From Chrysaora quinquecirrha (lineage: Eukaryota; Cnidaria; Scyphozoa; Semaeostomeae; Pelagiidae): 64,000 bases of DNA. Made by a program: the position numbers and the translations under genes. This document shows, in pieces, positions 23,701-29,678 of this stretch. The stretch lies in the NCBI GenBank assembly GCA_014526335.1, contig JACTAT010000242.1, positions 31,193-95,192 of the forward strand. Reading direction: 5' to 3'. The first letter of the stretch is position 1. Each line of letters starts with the position of its first letter. The notes below the pieces were generated by a model. The model was not told where the DNA came from, ran no database searches, and saw only the letters and a program-made list of their open reading frames with translations.

Positions 23701-26249
23701 GGTGTTTAAATCTATTTATGGAGGATGCCAGCTTACTCTCACCAGAAAGGCCATTCCAGGATTTTGCACCTCTAAACGAAAAACATGTTTGTCCTTTTCG
23801 GAGTTTTTCTTTGTTACCCTTAGGTCAGTGGCTGTATTCCTTAGGTTCCTAGAGGTTAGCTGTGATGTCTTTGTAAAAAGATTACACATGTATTTTGGAG
23901 CCAGGTCGTGAACAGACTTGAAGACCATAATATTTGAGCCACTAGCATCCATGTACTTGATATGCTTCGTCGTTTTGTCGCGTCACAAAACATTGCTTGT
24001 CATACATTTTTGCTTGGCCGTACGATAAAACACTGTTTTGTTGCCGAATTTCAAATATTGAACAAATAATTTTTGATAAGATGATTTTTTTTGTCCAGGG
24101 CGGTACGTATGGCTCAAACAAATTTTGGCATTGACACGCACTACATGATAGATAAAAAATTGCCTGACTTGCATTTGTTTTGCTGTTTTAATTTGAAATA
24201 TTACACCATTTTCAGATTGAATCAATGTCACTTTGGGACATAACCAAGACAAGGCAAATCAACTACAGGTAAGTCAATTTAAAAATATCGAGATGGGCTA
24301 TTTGGTGGCAGGTTCAAAATTGTTTTATCCCGTAGGGATATACCAAAGTGTGTGCCAAAGTGCTTCTTTATGTCAGACCCCTGAAGGTGCAACTCTGTAC
24401 ACAAATATCTTATTCTGGCTTTCATGTAATCGAGCAGTCGGCGACTGATCTCCGACATGGATCGCTTATGGATCAGGGATCCTTCTGCTCATATGGAATC
24501 ATGTTTCTTAAATAGACTATTTCGGGGTTCACGACATCATATTCTAAGTTGGGCAAAAACCGCTCTAAATTCAATGGTGGCCTATATGAGAAAAGTTTTA
24601 AAATTCGTATTCTGAGAGAATAAACTCTCAATTTGTCTCCAATTTACCAGATTTCGATGTAAAATACACTTTTCAAGCATAACAAAGAGTTTTTAAGCCC
24701 ATATTGATTGAAATTTAGCCTGTACTCATTACAATACGATAGCACAAATGCTAACTAATACAACTAGTTAGCATTTGTGCTATCGTATTGTAGGTCGACG
24801 TATGTCTGGTTTTAAGCTTGCTCTGTAAATCATTGAAATTTCTAACCCCGCCAGCTCCAATCTTCGTCATAAAGATATGTTTTATTTCTATAATGATTAA
24901 CAGTATACCTGAATTTTTTTCTGAAGGTCTTTGGAACCAATTCTAAGGCTAGTTCCTTGCAGCAACGCTCCAGCCGCTCAGTACTGGGCCCTTTGGGCTC
25001 TTGCAAACCTCACCAAAGTCTACCGTGAGTTTTTTATTCCTTTTATGCCGTTAAATACTTGTGTATTTGAATATTGAAAGGCTTAATACATAAAAATGAA
25101 AATAGTTGTAACTGATTAGTTCAGATATATGATTTTTTAATGTTTGTGTTTTTAAAAACACGAACGGATTCAAAAGAAATCGCCAACCGTTGAAGGAGAG
25201 GTTTTTGGGCCTGCGTCGTTTGACTTTGTAAACCTATTTGCACTATCAGATATCGTATTAAATTTCAAATTTAGGATAACCTCGCGTGAATTCAATAGTC
25301 TTGATAAAAAATGTCGCTTTTAAAACAAACGCCTCACTCTTTTAATGGCCTACCTAGAATGCATGACACCTGTAAAACTTTAATAATAGAGTAATAGAAA
25401 TTTAATAAACGCCCCGAGCGTTTAATCAAAGTAATGCGGTGAGCTACTTATGCGCAGGCAACGATGTCTCACATTCAAAGTGAGTTCGATTAGATGTCAC
25501 TGATTTACCTTACACTAGCCCTTTATTAGTTAAACTCTTTTTTGATAAGGTGCTAAAGAATCTTTAATTTGAAACCGAGAAAAGATTTCTTAGCTCGCAA
25601 CTTTTGATTGTTACACGTATCTTTTTAAAGAAACTAAAAAAGTTTCCCAGTACTAAAAGTTTATTAAAATTCTCAGATTTTGAGTACTGAAATTTTCTTA
25701 AGAGTTTCTTGAATATCCATATTGGCAACATAGCTATTTTGTCCGAATGATGTTCCAAACTTATTTATCGGTCGTATTTGAATGCATACGGGTTTCCTAT
25801 TGGCTTTCATGTCAAAGAAATGCTTTATTGCAGACGAAATCACGGGAAATAAAAAGAAAATTTTCCGCTGTCAGATGTGAAAGGTTTCCTGTGTAAAAAT
25901 TTTCCAGTACTGGGGTTTCTTAAATTTTAGGCCATTCGATAGTCTGGATTTCTTATAAAGAGTTTCTTATAAAAAAATTTGTGTATGCTTTGTCAGGTCC
26001 CATATAAATTTGATTAAAACCCCCCGTTCTTTTAAAGATGTTCACTTTTCATGAGATGTATTCTAAAGATGAAATTATTCTCTCTCCTTTACAGCAGCGA
26101 AATATTGTGAGCTGCTGGTAGGCGAAAATGGAGTCAGCATACTCAGCACACTTGTTGCATCTCCACAAGCAAGTAACGCGATGAAAGAATTAGCCGAGAT
26201 CACCCTTAACACAATAAGAACTCATCTTGGCATCGATGCGTTAGGATAA
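3249..26249 (+). CDS. ZER1: ZER1 (zyg-11-related receptor of CUL2 ubiquitin ligase), complete, 18 exons, 741 aa
   Basis: ZER1/ZYG11 proteins recruit substrates with N-terminal Gly or small residues to CUL2-elongin ligases (Gly/N-degron pathway). Exons: 3249-3865, 4653-4900, 5739-5851, 8289-8432, 11332-11390, 13197-13259, 14354-14459, 17298-17408, 18064-18108, 18351-18392, 18643-18691, 20621-20691, 21240-21287, 22922-22989, 23113-23248, 24216-24268, 24927-25024, 26095-26249 (TAA 26247). All phases agree; the sum is 2226 nt. Leucine-rich repeats occupy about residues 75-290 (LKILDLSNANL, LVYLDISG), armadillo-like repeats about 320-741 (CWSVLWNIADETPENSECF, MLGLMGNIAEVKHLR, SYNSAGVLSHV, YRSLEPILRL, AQYWALWALANL). 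Length matches vertebrate ZER1 (766) and ZYG11B (744); WDITKTRQINYR and DETPENSECF favour ZER1. Exon 13 (48 nt) is followed by a GC donor (GCAAGT at 21288); the other 16 donors are GT. A GTAAGC donor at 26279, 30 nt past the stop, suggests a 3'-UTR intron. Confidence 0.93.
3930..4190 (+). mobile_element. tRNA-derived SINE in ZER1 intron 1
   Basis: The head reads like a tRNA: 7-bp acceptor arms GTGATGT and ACATCAC, an A-box-like TGGTCGAGTAGTTAAGG and a B-box GGTTCAAATC. About 180 bp of unrelated body follow, ending near AATAAAAATTGCTTGC. It has no CCA end, and the anticodon arm is poor, so this is a retroposon head and not a working tRNA gene. Confidence 0.7.
5962..6357. mobile_element. MITE of the TA/CACG family (TTTCTT-rich subfamily)
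   Basis: The ends are TACACGTTTTTTTT followed by ATAAGAAACC, and the mirror image AAAAAACGTGTA. The interior is built from TTCTTA/TAAGAA runs. It belongs to the abundant family whose nested copy at 9268-9655 shows a TA target duplication. Confidence 0.8.
6365..6680. repeat. Pair of tRNA-like segments in opposite orientation
   Basis: On the plus strand about 6597-6668 reads TAGCTCAGTGG (A-box-like), then GGCTCGAATCCC (B-box-like). A related copy on the minus strand lies at about 6365-6425 (TTAGCTCAGTGGAC, then AGATTCAAATCCC in reverse complement). GAACACTTGGGTAGAT at 5923 and its complement near 6450-6475 show that the MITE at 5962 sits inside a larger inverted arrangement. These are SINE relics; neither folds as a plausible tRNA gene. 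Confidence 0.5.
6895..8195. mobile_element. Inverted-repeat element of the GCGAGTTGGCAG family, split by a LINE insertion
   Basis: The left end GACCAACTTGCTACACTGCC and right end GGCGAGTTGGCAGTGTGGCA are reverse complements with some divergence. Sequence related to 61443-61782 flanks the LINE fragment on both sides (to about 6982 and from about 7639). There is no transposase ORF. Confidence 0.6.
6983..7638 (+). mobile_element. 5'-truncated non-LTR retrotransposon (C-terminal reverse-transcriptase region)
   Basis: An open frame at 7012-7395 (127 aa) has the features of the C-terminal part of LINE ORF2: LQKLQSRAARIV, then HSETLIQKLGWLTIKQ, a KALHDEAPDYLK segment and RGARTWNNLS near the end. 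A 3' UTR follows and ends in short ATGAA repeats (about 7615-7637), the usual LINE tail. The catalytic reverse-transcriptase motifs and endonuclease are missing, so this is a dead 5'-truncated copy. Confidence 0.85.
8724..8773 (+). repeat. (AAT)n microsatellite
   Basis: Uninterrupted AAT triplets run for about 50 bp in the ZER1 intron between exons 4 and 5. Confidence 0.95.
9049..9844. mobile_element. MITE of the TA/CACG family, outer copy interrupted by a second MITE
   Basis: The ends are TACACGCTTTTTTC at 9049 and AAAAAAGCGTGTA to 9844, with AAGGAACCTAC next to the left end. Without the inner element (9268-9655) it is about 408 bp, the length of the intact copies at 10070-10467 and 30349-30752. 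Confidence 0.85.
9268..9655. mobile_element. MITE of the TA/CACGCA subfamily inserted inside another MITE
   Basis: The ends are TACACGCATTTTTTT and AAAAAAATGCGTGTA. The outer element reads CCTTGAG before it and GTCTCGAGC after it. In uninterrupted relatives those parts meet around a single TA, so the insertion duplicated TA. Related copies are at 45983-46369 and 61835-62222. Confidence 0.88.
10070..10467. mobile_element. MITE of the TA/CACG family (TTCCTTA subfamily)
   Basis: Intact copy about 398 bp long, with ends TACACGCTTTTTTTT and AAAAAAAAGCGTGTA, in the opposite orientation to the outer element at 9049. AAGTTCCTTA and ATAAGGAACC motifs lie just inside each end. Confidence 0.88.
11491..11870. 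mobile_element. Palindromic repeat rich in GGATCGGATC motifs
   Basis: GTTAACACGAG at the left and CTCGTGTAAAAGGGG at the right form an inverted pair. Many copies of GATCGGATC, GGATCGG and AAAGTGGATC lie between them in both orientations. It sits in the ZER1 intron just after exon 5 (ends 11390). Non-coding; the transposon class is unknown. Confidence 0.55.
12213..12343. mobile_element. Short MITE, TTAGACTTATTACACGAGTC-like ends (copy 1)
   Basis: It starts with TAGACTTACTACATGAGTCG and ends with CTCATGTCATAAGTCTA, with a GTTGTTGTTGTTG stretch inside. The same ends recur at 21444-21576 and 31665-31852, and partly near 12830-12980. Confidence 0.6.
13897..14314. repeat. Near-perfect 418-bp inverted repeat (foldback) upstream of ZER1 exon 7
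   Basis: The left arm from 13897 (ATAGACCATTTCAACTAACG) is the reverse complement of the right arm ending at 14314 (CGTTAGTTGAAATGGTCTAT). Arms are about 195 bp and meet near 14100, with few mismatches. The element ends 39 bp before the exon 7 acceptor (14353). No coding potential. Confidence 0.88.
14575..14930 (+). mobile_element. tRNA-derived SINE
   Basis: The head at about 14580-14645 has GCGTAGTGGTTAGCAC (A-box-like) and GGTTTAAATCC (B-box-like). The body ends in AACGGCGCTATATAAAAGC (about 14885). A related tail lies at 16685-16712 (AACGGTGTTTTATAAAAG), so a second decayed copy covers about 16370-16715. Confidence 0.6.
14937..15429 (+). repeat. 83-bp tandem repeat, six copies
   Basis: Copies start at 14937, 15020, 15103, 15186, 15269 and 15352, each with ATGGTTCGGTCCAGG. 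They differ only at a few sites. Because 83 is not a multiple of 3, open frames across it shift every copy; the apparent proteins here are repeat artefacts. It lies in the ZER1 intron after exon 7. Confidence 0.95.
15574..16086. mobile_element. Inverted-repeat element with GAGGCCCCC ends (copy 1)
   Basis: The left end GAGGCCCCCAAGCGGTT and right end CCCCCTTGGGGGGCCTC are flanked by TA on both sides. CG-rich words such as GTGATCACGGCTCGTGATTT occur inside. It is about 513 bp with no ORF of note. The second copy is at 45783-46625. Confidence 0.75.
16727..17245. mobile_element. piggyBac-like MITE with TTAA target duplication
   Basis: The ends CCCTTTCATTCCC and GGGAATGAAAGGG are exact reverse complements and are flanked by TTAA at 16723-16726 and 17246-17249. 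Duplicated TTAA is the hallmark of piggyBac-type transposition. It is 519 bp without a transposase, so it would depend on an element elsewhere. Confidence 0.82.
17527..17941. mobile_element. Inverted-repeat element with CACTGAACAT motifs (copy 1)
   Basis: From 17527 it reads AAGGCCCTGGGTAAATGAAT and then repeats CACTGAACAT-type words in both orientations. A more complete relative is at 22452-22868. A smaller MITE (17677-17810) is inserted inside it with an 8-bp duplication of the host sequence. Confidence 0.65.
17677..17810. mobile_element. hAT-like MITE with 8-bp target duplication (copy 1)
   Basis: The element is 134 bp with ends CGAGGGGCATTTCACTC and GTGAATTGCCCCTCG. GCCAGATG is present exactly on both sides (17669-17676 and 17811-17818). 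An 8-bp duplication fits the hAT superfamily. Copies 2 and 3 are at 38623-38761 and 39002-39133. Confidence 0.85.
18884..19321. mobile_element. MITE of the TA/CACG family, followed by a partial sister copy to 19625
   Basis: The ends are TACACGCTTTTTTATGAGG and AAAAAAAGCGTGTA. Directly after it, TATAAGAAACTC to AAAAAAATACGTGTA (about 19320-19625) is a second element of the TTTCTT-rich subfamily lacking its own left end. Confidence 0.75.
19944..20415. mobile_element. Inverted-repeat element with GGCCCCA ends
   Basis: The left end GGCCCCACTTAACACTATGC and right end GGGATAGTGTAACTGGGGCC are inverted copies. ACAGTGGTGGATG and TAATCCGGTATA-like words repeat inside. It lies in the ZER1 intron upstream of exon 12. 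Non-coding. Confidence 0.65.
21444..21576. mobile_element. Short MITE, TTAGACTTATTACACGAGTC-like ends (copy 2)
   Basis: It starts AGACTAGACTCGCTACAAAAG and ends CGACTCATGTAGTAAGTCTA, with AACAACAGCAACAAC inside. It is related to 12213-12343 and 31665-31852. Confidence 0.55.
22452..22868. mobile_element. Inverted-repeat element with CACTGAACAT motifs (copy 2)
   Basis: The ends are AAGGCCTTGGACAAATGAAC and GTTCATTTGCCCAGGGTCT. ATGTTCAGTGAAATGTTCAG occurs in tandem near the right end (about 22735-22780). It ends about 50 bp before the ZER1 exon 14 acceptor. Confidence 0.7.
23575..23960 (-). mobile_element. Fragment of a non-LTR retrotransposon, C-terminal reverse-transcriptase region
   Basis: The minus-strand frame about 23952-23716 contains MVFKSVHDLAPKYMCNLF and SRNLRNTATDLRVTKK, matching in order the KALHDEAPDYLKGLF and RVLRNSRTDLHIP segments of the LINE at 6983-7638. 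It is a diverged, broken 5'-truncated copy. Confidence 0.65.
24730..24792. repeat. Perfect 28-bp hairpin with 7-nt loop
   Basis: The arms 24730-24757 and 24765-24792 are exact reverse complements (left arm ends AGCACAAATGCTAACTA), with ATACAAC between them. Nothing similar was noticed elsewhere in the window. It lies in the ZER1 intron between exons 16 and 17. It could be a small-RNA precursor or a collapsed palindromic element. Confidence 0.85.
25553..25985. mobile_element. MITE relic of the TA/CACG family (TTTCTT-rich subfamily)
   Basis: The right end reads AAGAGTTTCTTATAAAAAAA then TTTGTGTA (about 25955-25985), and the interior is rich in TTTCTTA/TAAGAAAC. The left end is degraded near 25553. 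Confidence 0.45.
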
Positions 26250-26532
26250 TGGTATGAAGTACCTTGCAAATTTGCAAGGTAAGCTTTGTTTGTTGCTACA
26301 TTGTTCTGTTTCATTCTAAATGATTTTGTTAATTATGTAGCTGTGAAAGATCGTTATTTTGAACTTGGTTTAACGCGCGCTGTAATAGATCTTTTCAAAG
26401 AGATCTGGATCGGTTTGACATTTATCTGGAAGATGGCGTATACCTTGAGTAAGGGGATCCTCTCCGCGTGCAACAACCGGGAGTTTGGATTCTTCAGGAG
26501 AGCTAGTGTTGCAAATTTTTCTTCAAATTCAC

Positions 26533-26896
26533 TACACTCTTTTTTTTATAAGAATACTATAAATTTTGTCCAGCCTCAATATTCTTAAGAAATGTTCGTT
26601 TTGAGCCTGAATATATTCTTAAAGTATTCTTATTTTTTCAAACCTGATATGGTTTCAGGGGAACATATTTAAAAGAAAAATCATCTCATTACGAGGAAAT
26701 GGTCGAGAGAAAGAAAAATTTAACTATTATAACAACAAGAGTGTTCTTAACAATCATAAAGTTTCGATCTGCTGAAAAATGAGACACAAATATGGGAGCT
26801 GAGGCTGAGCAATATTCTTGCAAATTTCTTAAAAAAAGGATGATTCTGAGCCTGAATATTCTTATAAAAAATATTCTTATTAAAAAAAAGAGTGTA
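26533..26896. mobile_element. MITE of the TA/CACTC subfamily
   Basis: The ends are TACACTCTTTTTTTT then ATAAGAATAC, and the mirror image AAAAAAAAGAGTGTA, each including the flanking TA. ATTCTTA/TAAGAAT words fill the interior. Same architecture as the CACG elements with a different terminal word. Confidence 0.8.
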
Positions 26897-28148
26897 GTAA
26901 TTAAAGACAGAGAGAGAAAAGGAATCTGCGATTATAAACGTCGAGAATATCTGCAGACACTCAGGAAAGAAGATGCCAAGAACGCACAAAAAATGAAATA
27001 TTGTATGTTAGGCAATAAATATTTGATATGGGGAAATATTTGATTAGATGATTCCATGACCAGATATGCTGGCACAAGATACAATTAAATTAAACGTGAA
27101 TTTGAAGCAAAGTTAACACAAATGTGCCTCTCTCCACCCAGGTGTATAAATGGGTACATGGTCGGTAGCTATGAGCGCCGTGTGTGGCTGCACCCTGCTA
27201 TATACTAATGCATCCAGACCAGGGGTAAAGTTTAAAGTCGACTGAGTAGCCCCATTCTAGTAGTAGACTCAAAAACGGCAACTTTACTTTAAAGCGACTT
27301 CAGTGCAGGTTATTGCACGCAGAGGATTCTCTTACTCAAGATGTCCACCATCTTCTAGAAAATATCGCACTCACCCAGACCTCTTTGATAAGGTCTATTT
27401 GGAGAACCCGCTGTGAAGAGTACTTCAGGGAGAACAAGAGGTGTGCGTGTGGTCTACAGAAGAACAAATCTTGCTTTAGGCCCACTCGTGATCTTTTACA
27501 TCTTGAATAGAGTAGACAGTTTATTTCACGTAAGGATCTCGTTTTTGAACATGAGAGCCCTTGTCTCTCCCTTTCGAGTTGTACGGGGGGGGGGGTCGAT
27601 TACACAAGAAGGTACATATGCTGTTTTGGGAAGCTTATAAAGAAGTGATAGTTAGATATAAAGAGCTTTAAAGGAACCCTTCGACACTAAAATGTATATA
27701 CAACTCAACAGCATTTTAGACTTTGTTGCACTCAATTATTATCTCATTCCAATACTGATTAGATAGAAATACCAAATTTGAAACTTGTCATTTTGCATAC
27801 CTACAATTCCTGTACTTGAAAAGTACTTTTGCTTATGAATAATTTCAGCGATGGGACTCCCATAAATACAACAAAGCATACTGATCTTAGTCCCGAAATG
27901 CTTTATATTGGGATCAGCTGATGAGTCAGTACGAGGCTAAACATGAAACACACACAGTAAATATATCCCAAAAATGAGTGAAATATATTACACAAGAATA
28001 TATACAGATTCCACCCTTTATATGCCATGGGGGCGCAGGCATGACCATGTACTGGAACGCATAGCGGGGGTTGGTACTAAACCATTATATTTTCGTTATG
28101 ATGCATCTGCATGTACTTTATTATTATTTAAACAAAAAATATCTACAG

Positions 28149-28214
28149 CAACGCCTCCAGCCGGGCGCTCAACATTTGGCCCTCTGGGCGCTGTCAATGT
28201 TGACTCGTATTTTG
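28149..28214 (+). pseudogene. Diverged ZER1/ZYG11-like exon fragment
   Basis: The frame starting with CGC at 28152 encodes LQPGAQHLALWALSMLT, which aligns with NAPAAQYWALWALANLT in ZER1 exon 17 (24927-25024). A possible acceptor (ATCTACAG) ends at 28148 and a possible donor (GTAACG) follows near 28222. Identity is too low for a recent local duplicate. No neighbouring exons of a second ZER1-like gene were found, so it may be a relic, part of a gene I cannot assemble, or chance. Confidence 0.35.
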
Positions 28215-29061
28215 ATAAATGGTAACGAAATAGTCACTGATTTGACCTTAATATTGTTTAGGGAGGGGTAGAGAAAAATATTGTTGGAAAGCAAGAAAAA
28301 TTTTAGCATTAAAAATTTTGCAACAATTTGGTTTGCGATGTTTAAGTATTAACACGTCTTTGAGTCGTACAAAAATTCAGAATTGCGAAAGAAAGCGCAA
28401 AAAATCTTGGGACATACAAAATACTTTTTTCGATCTGACAGCTCAGAGTTGCGATAAGCAGCGGAAACATTTTCGGGCATACTTTTTATACGCTGTTTAT
28501 CGCAATTCTTTAGTTTTCTACTACTCAGCAGCTATACACCTCAGAATAATATAAACGCCAGAAACAGACCGAACTGACTCGAAAAGCTGGTTCTGTGCAG
28601 ATAGAAAGACTTCGTTTTCCTGCTCTGACACATCAATTCATTCTATCCGTTTTCCCGCGCTGTATGCTGTAAGCTGATTGGTTCTCAAAACACAATAGCA
28701 ATCCAGCTTCGCTTTTATTAATGGTGCTTTTCGATCCGCATATGGGTATACATTTCGTTTTAGTCAGCTGTTTCATTCTATTTCTGACATTTATTCTCTG
28801 AGGACTGCCAAGCGAAAAATGCTTTCTAGTATATCAAAATTTTAAATCATCATTTATTTCGTCCAAAATCTGATAAAAAGGCTGCTTTTATCTTTCTGAT
28901 AAAAAGTTTTAAGAATGTGCGAAGATGTTGCCGCTTTCTTCGCAATAATAAAGAATACCAGATGCCCTGCACTGAATTTGTCACTTTGTGCCATTGAGTT
29001 CCCCAAGGATCTTTGTCCCTGTGTTTGCTTTGCGTATTTTCAATACACTTTTAATGCATTT

Positions 29062-29678
29062 CTATGGCAGTTCAGATTCAATGATGTCTGATAAAGAGCT
29101 GCCGGACACTGCAGTGGAAAGTCGATCATAATGCATCGGACATTCGCTTCCATTCATAAATCGTTCAATTGAAGGTGCTGGCAATTTCCAAAACTCTGGC
29201 TGTGAATTAAAAAATCCAGTCAGGCTTGGAGATGTGGGCGAGTTTAAATATCAGACAGAACATTATTGAAAAGGGGTATGCCTTAAATGCGTCTTTGTTG
29301 TAACCAAAAAACCTGGTCATGATTTCTGAGTGCGAGACACTGGTATTTTTGCAAGAATAATCACAAAAGCTTACGTGTCACGGATAATGTAACCGTTTTT
29401 GTTCTATTCCTCAATCAAGAATTCGTGAACACTTCGCTGTTGCTGTTGTACTGAAAATCGAATATTTTTCGCTAAGGAAAGCACAAATTAACATACTTTC
29501 TGGTTTGGGGTCCAGCAATTCAATTCAACAGACAACTTACAAACAACTTGTATATTGGGGCAAAGGACAAGAATGTGTAGCCAAATGAAAAATGTTAATT
29601 CTGAAAACGATGCATACCTTGTGGTATTTGAACTTCTCTATAGTCAGTACTTCGTCTGGCATCCCAAGTCTGTCAAAA
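29062..29678 (-). pseudogene. Two P450-like exons (PERF region) lying out of order, possibly a second P450 copy
   Basis: Exon 29678-29618 (GTATGC donor, phase 0 end) gives LGMPDEVLTIEKFKYHK. Exon 29199-29062 (acceptor TTCACAG) continues PEFWKLPAPSIERFMNG and reaches a TAG at 29064-29062. Joined, they read like the P450 stretch from the IPxG strand through the H..PE(F/W) and PERF motifs, with about the spacing seen in CYP74 enzymes. That segment should precede the heme loop, but here it lies 3' of the heme exon (30926-30846) on the same strand. Explanations are a rearranged or tandem copy, an assembly error, or coincidence. Confidence 0.4.

Larger units (their letters stand above)
26250..29061. 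other. Spacer between ZER1 stop and the P450 region
   Basis: It holds the likely ZER1 3' UTR (possible intron donor at 26279, acceptor-like ATTATGTAG near 26337-26340), a possible AATAAA signal near 27014, a MITE at 26533-26896, a G10 run near 27587 and a ZER1-like exon fragment near 28149. No complete gene is visible. Confidence 0.5.

Noticed and set aside
26286..26588. 100-aa ORF after ZER1 as an extra ZER1 exon
   Set aside because: The ZER1 stop at 26247 comes first and matches the family's C-terminal length; the frame runs into a MITE and has no family similarity.
28801..29040. Minus-strand DKFSAGHLVFF as a heme loop of a second P450
   Set aside because: The Cys ligand is replaced by Ser, two overlapping frames are equally open, and no FGG motif or splice sites support it.
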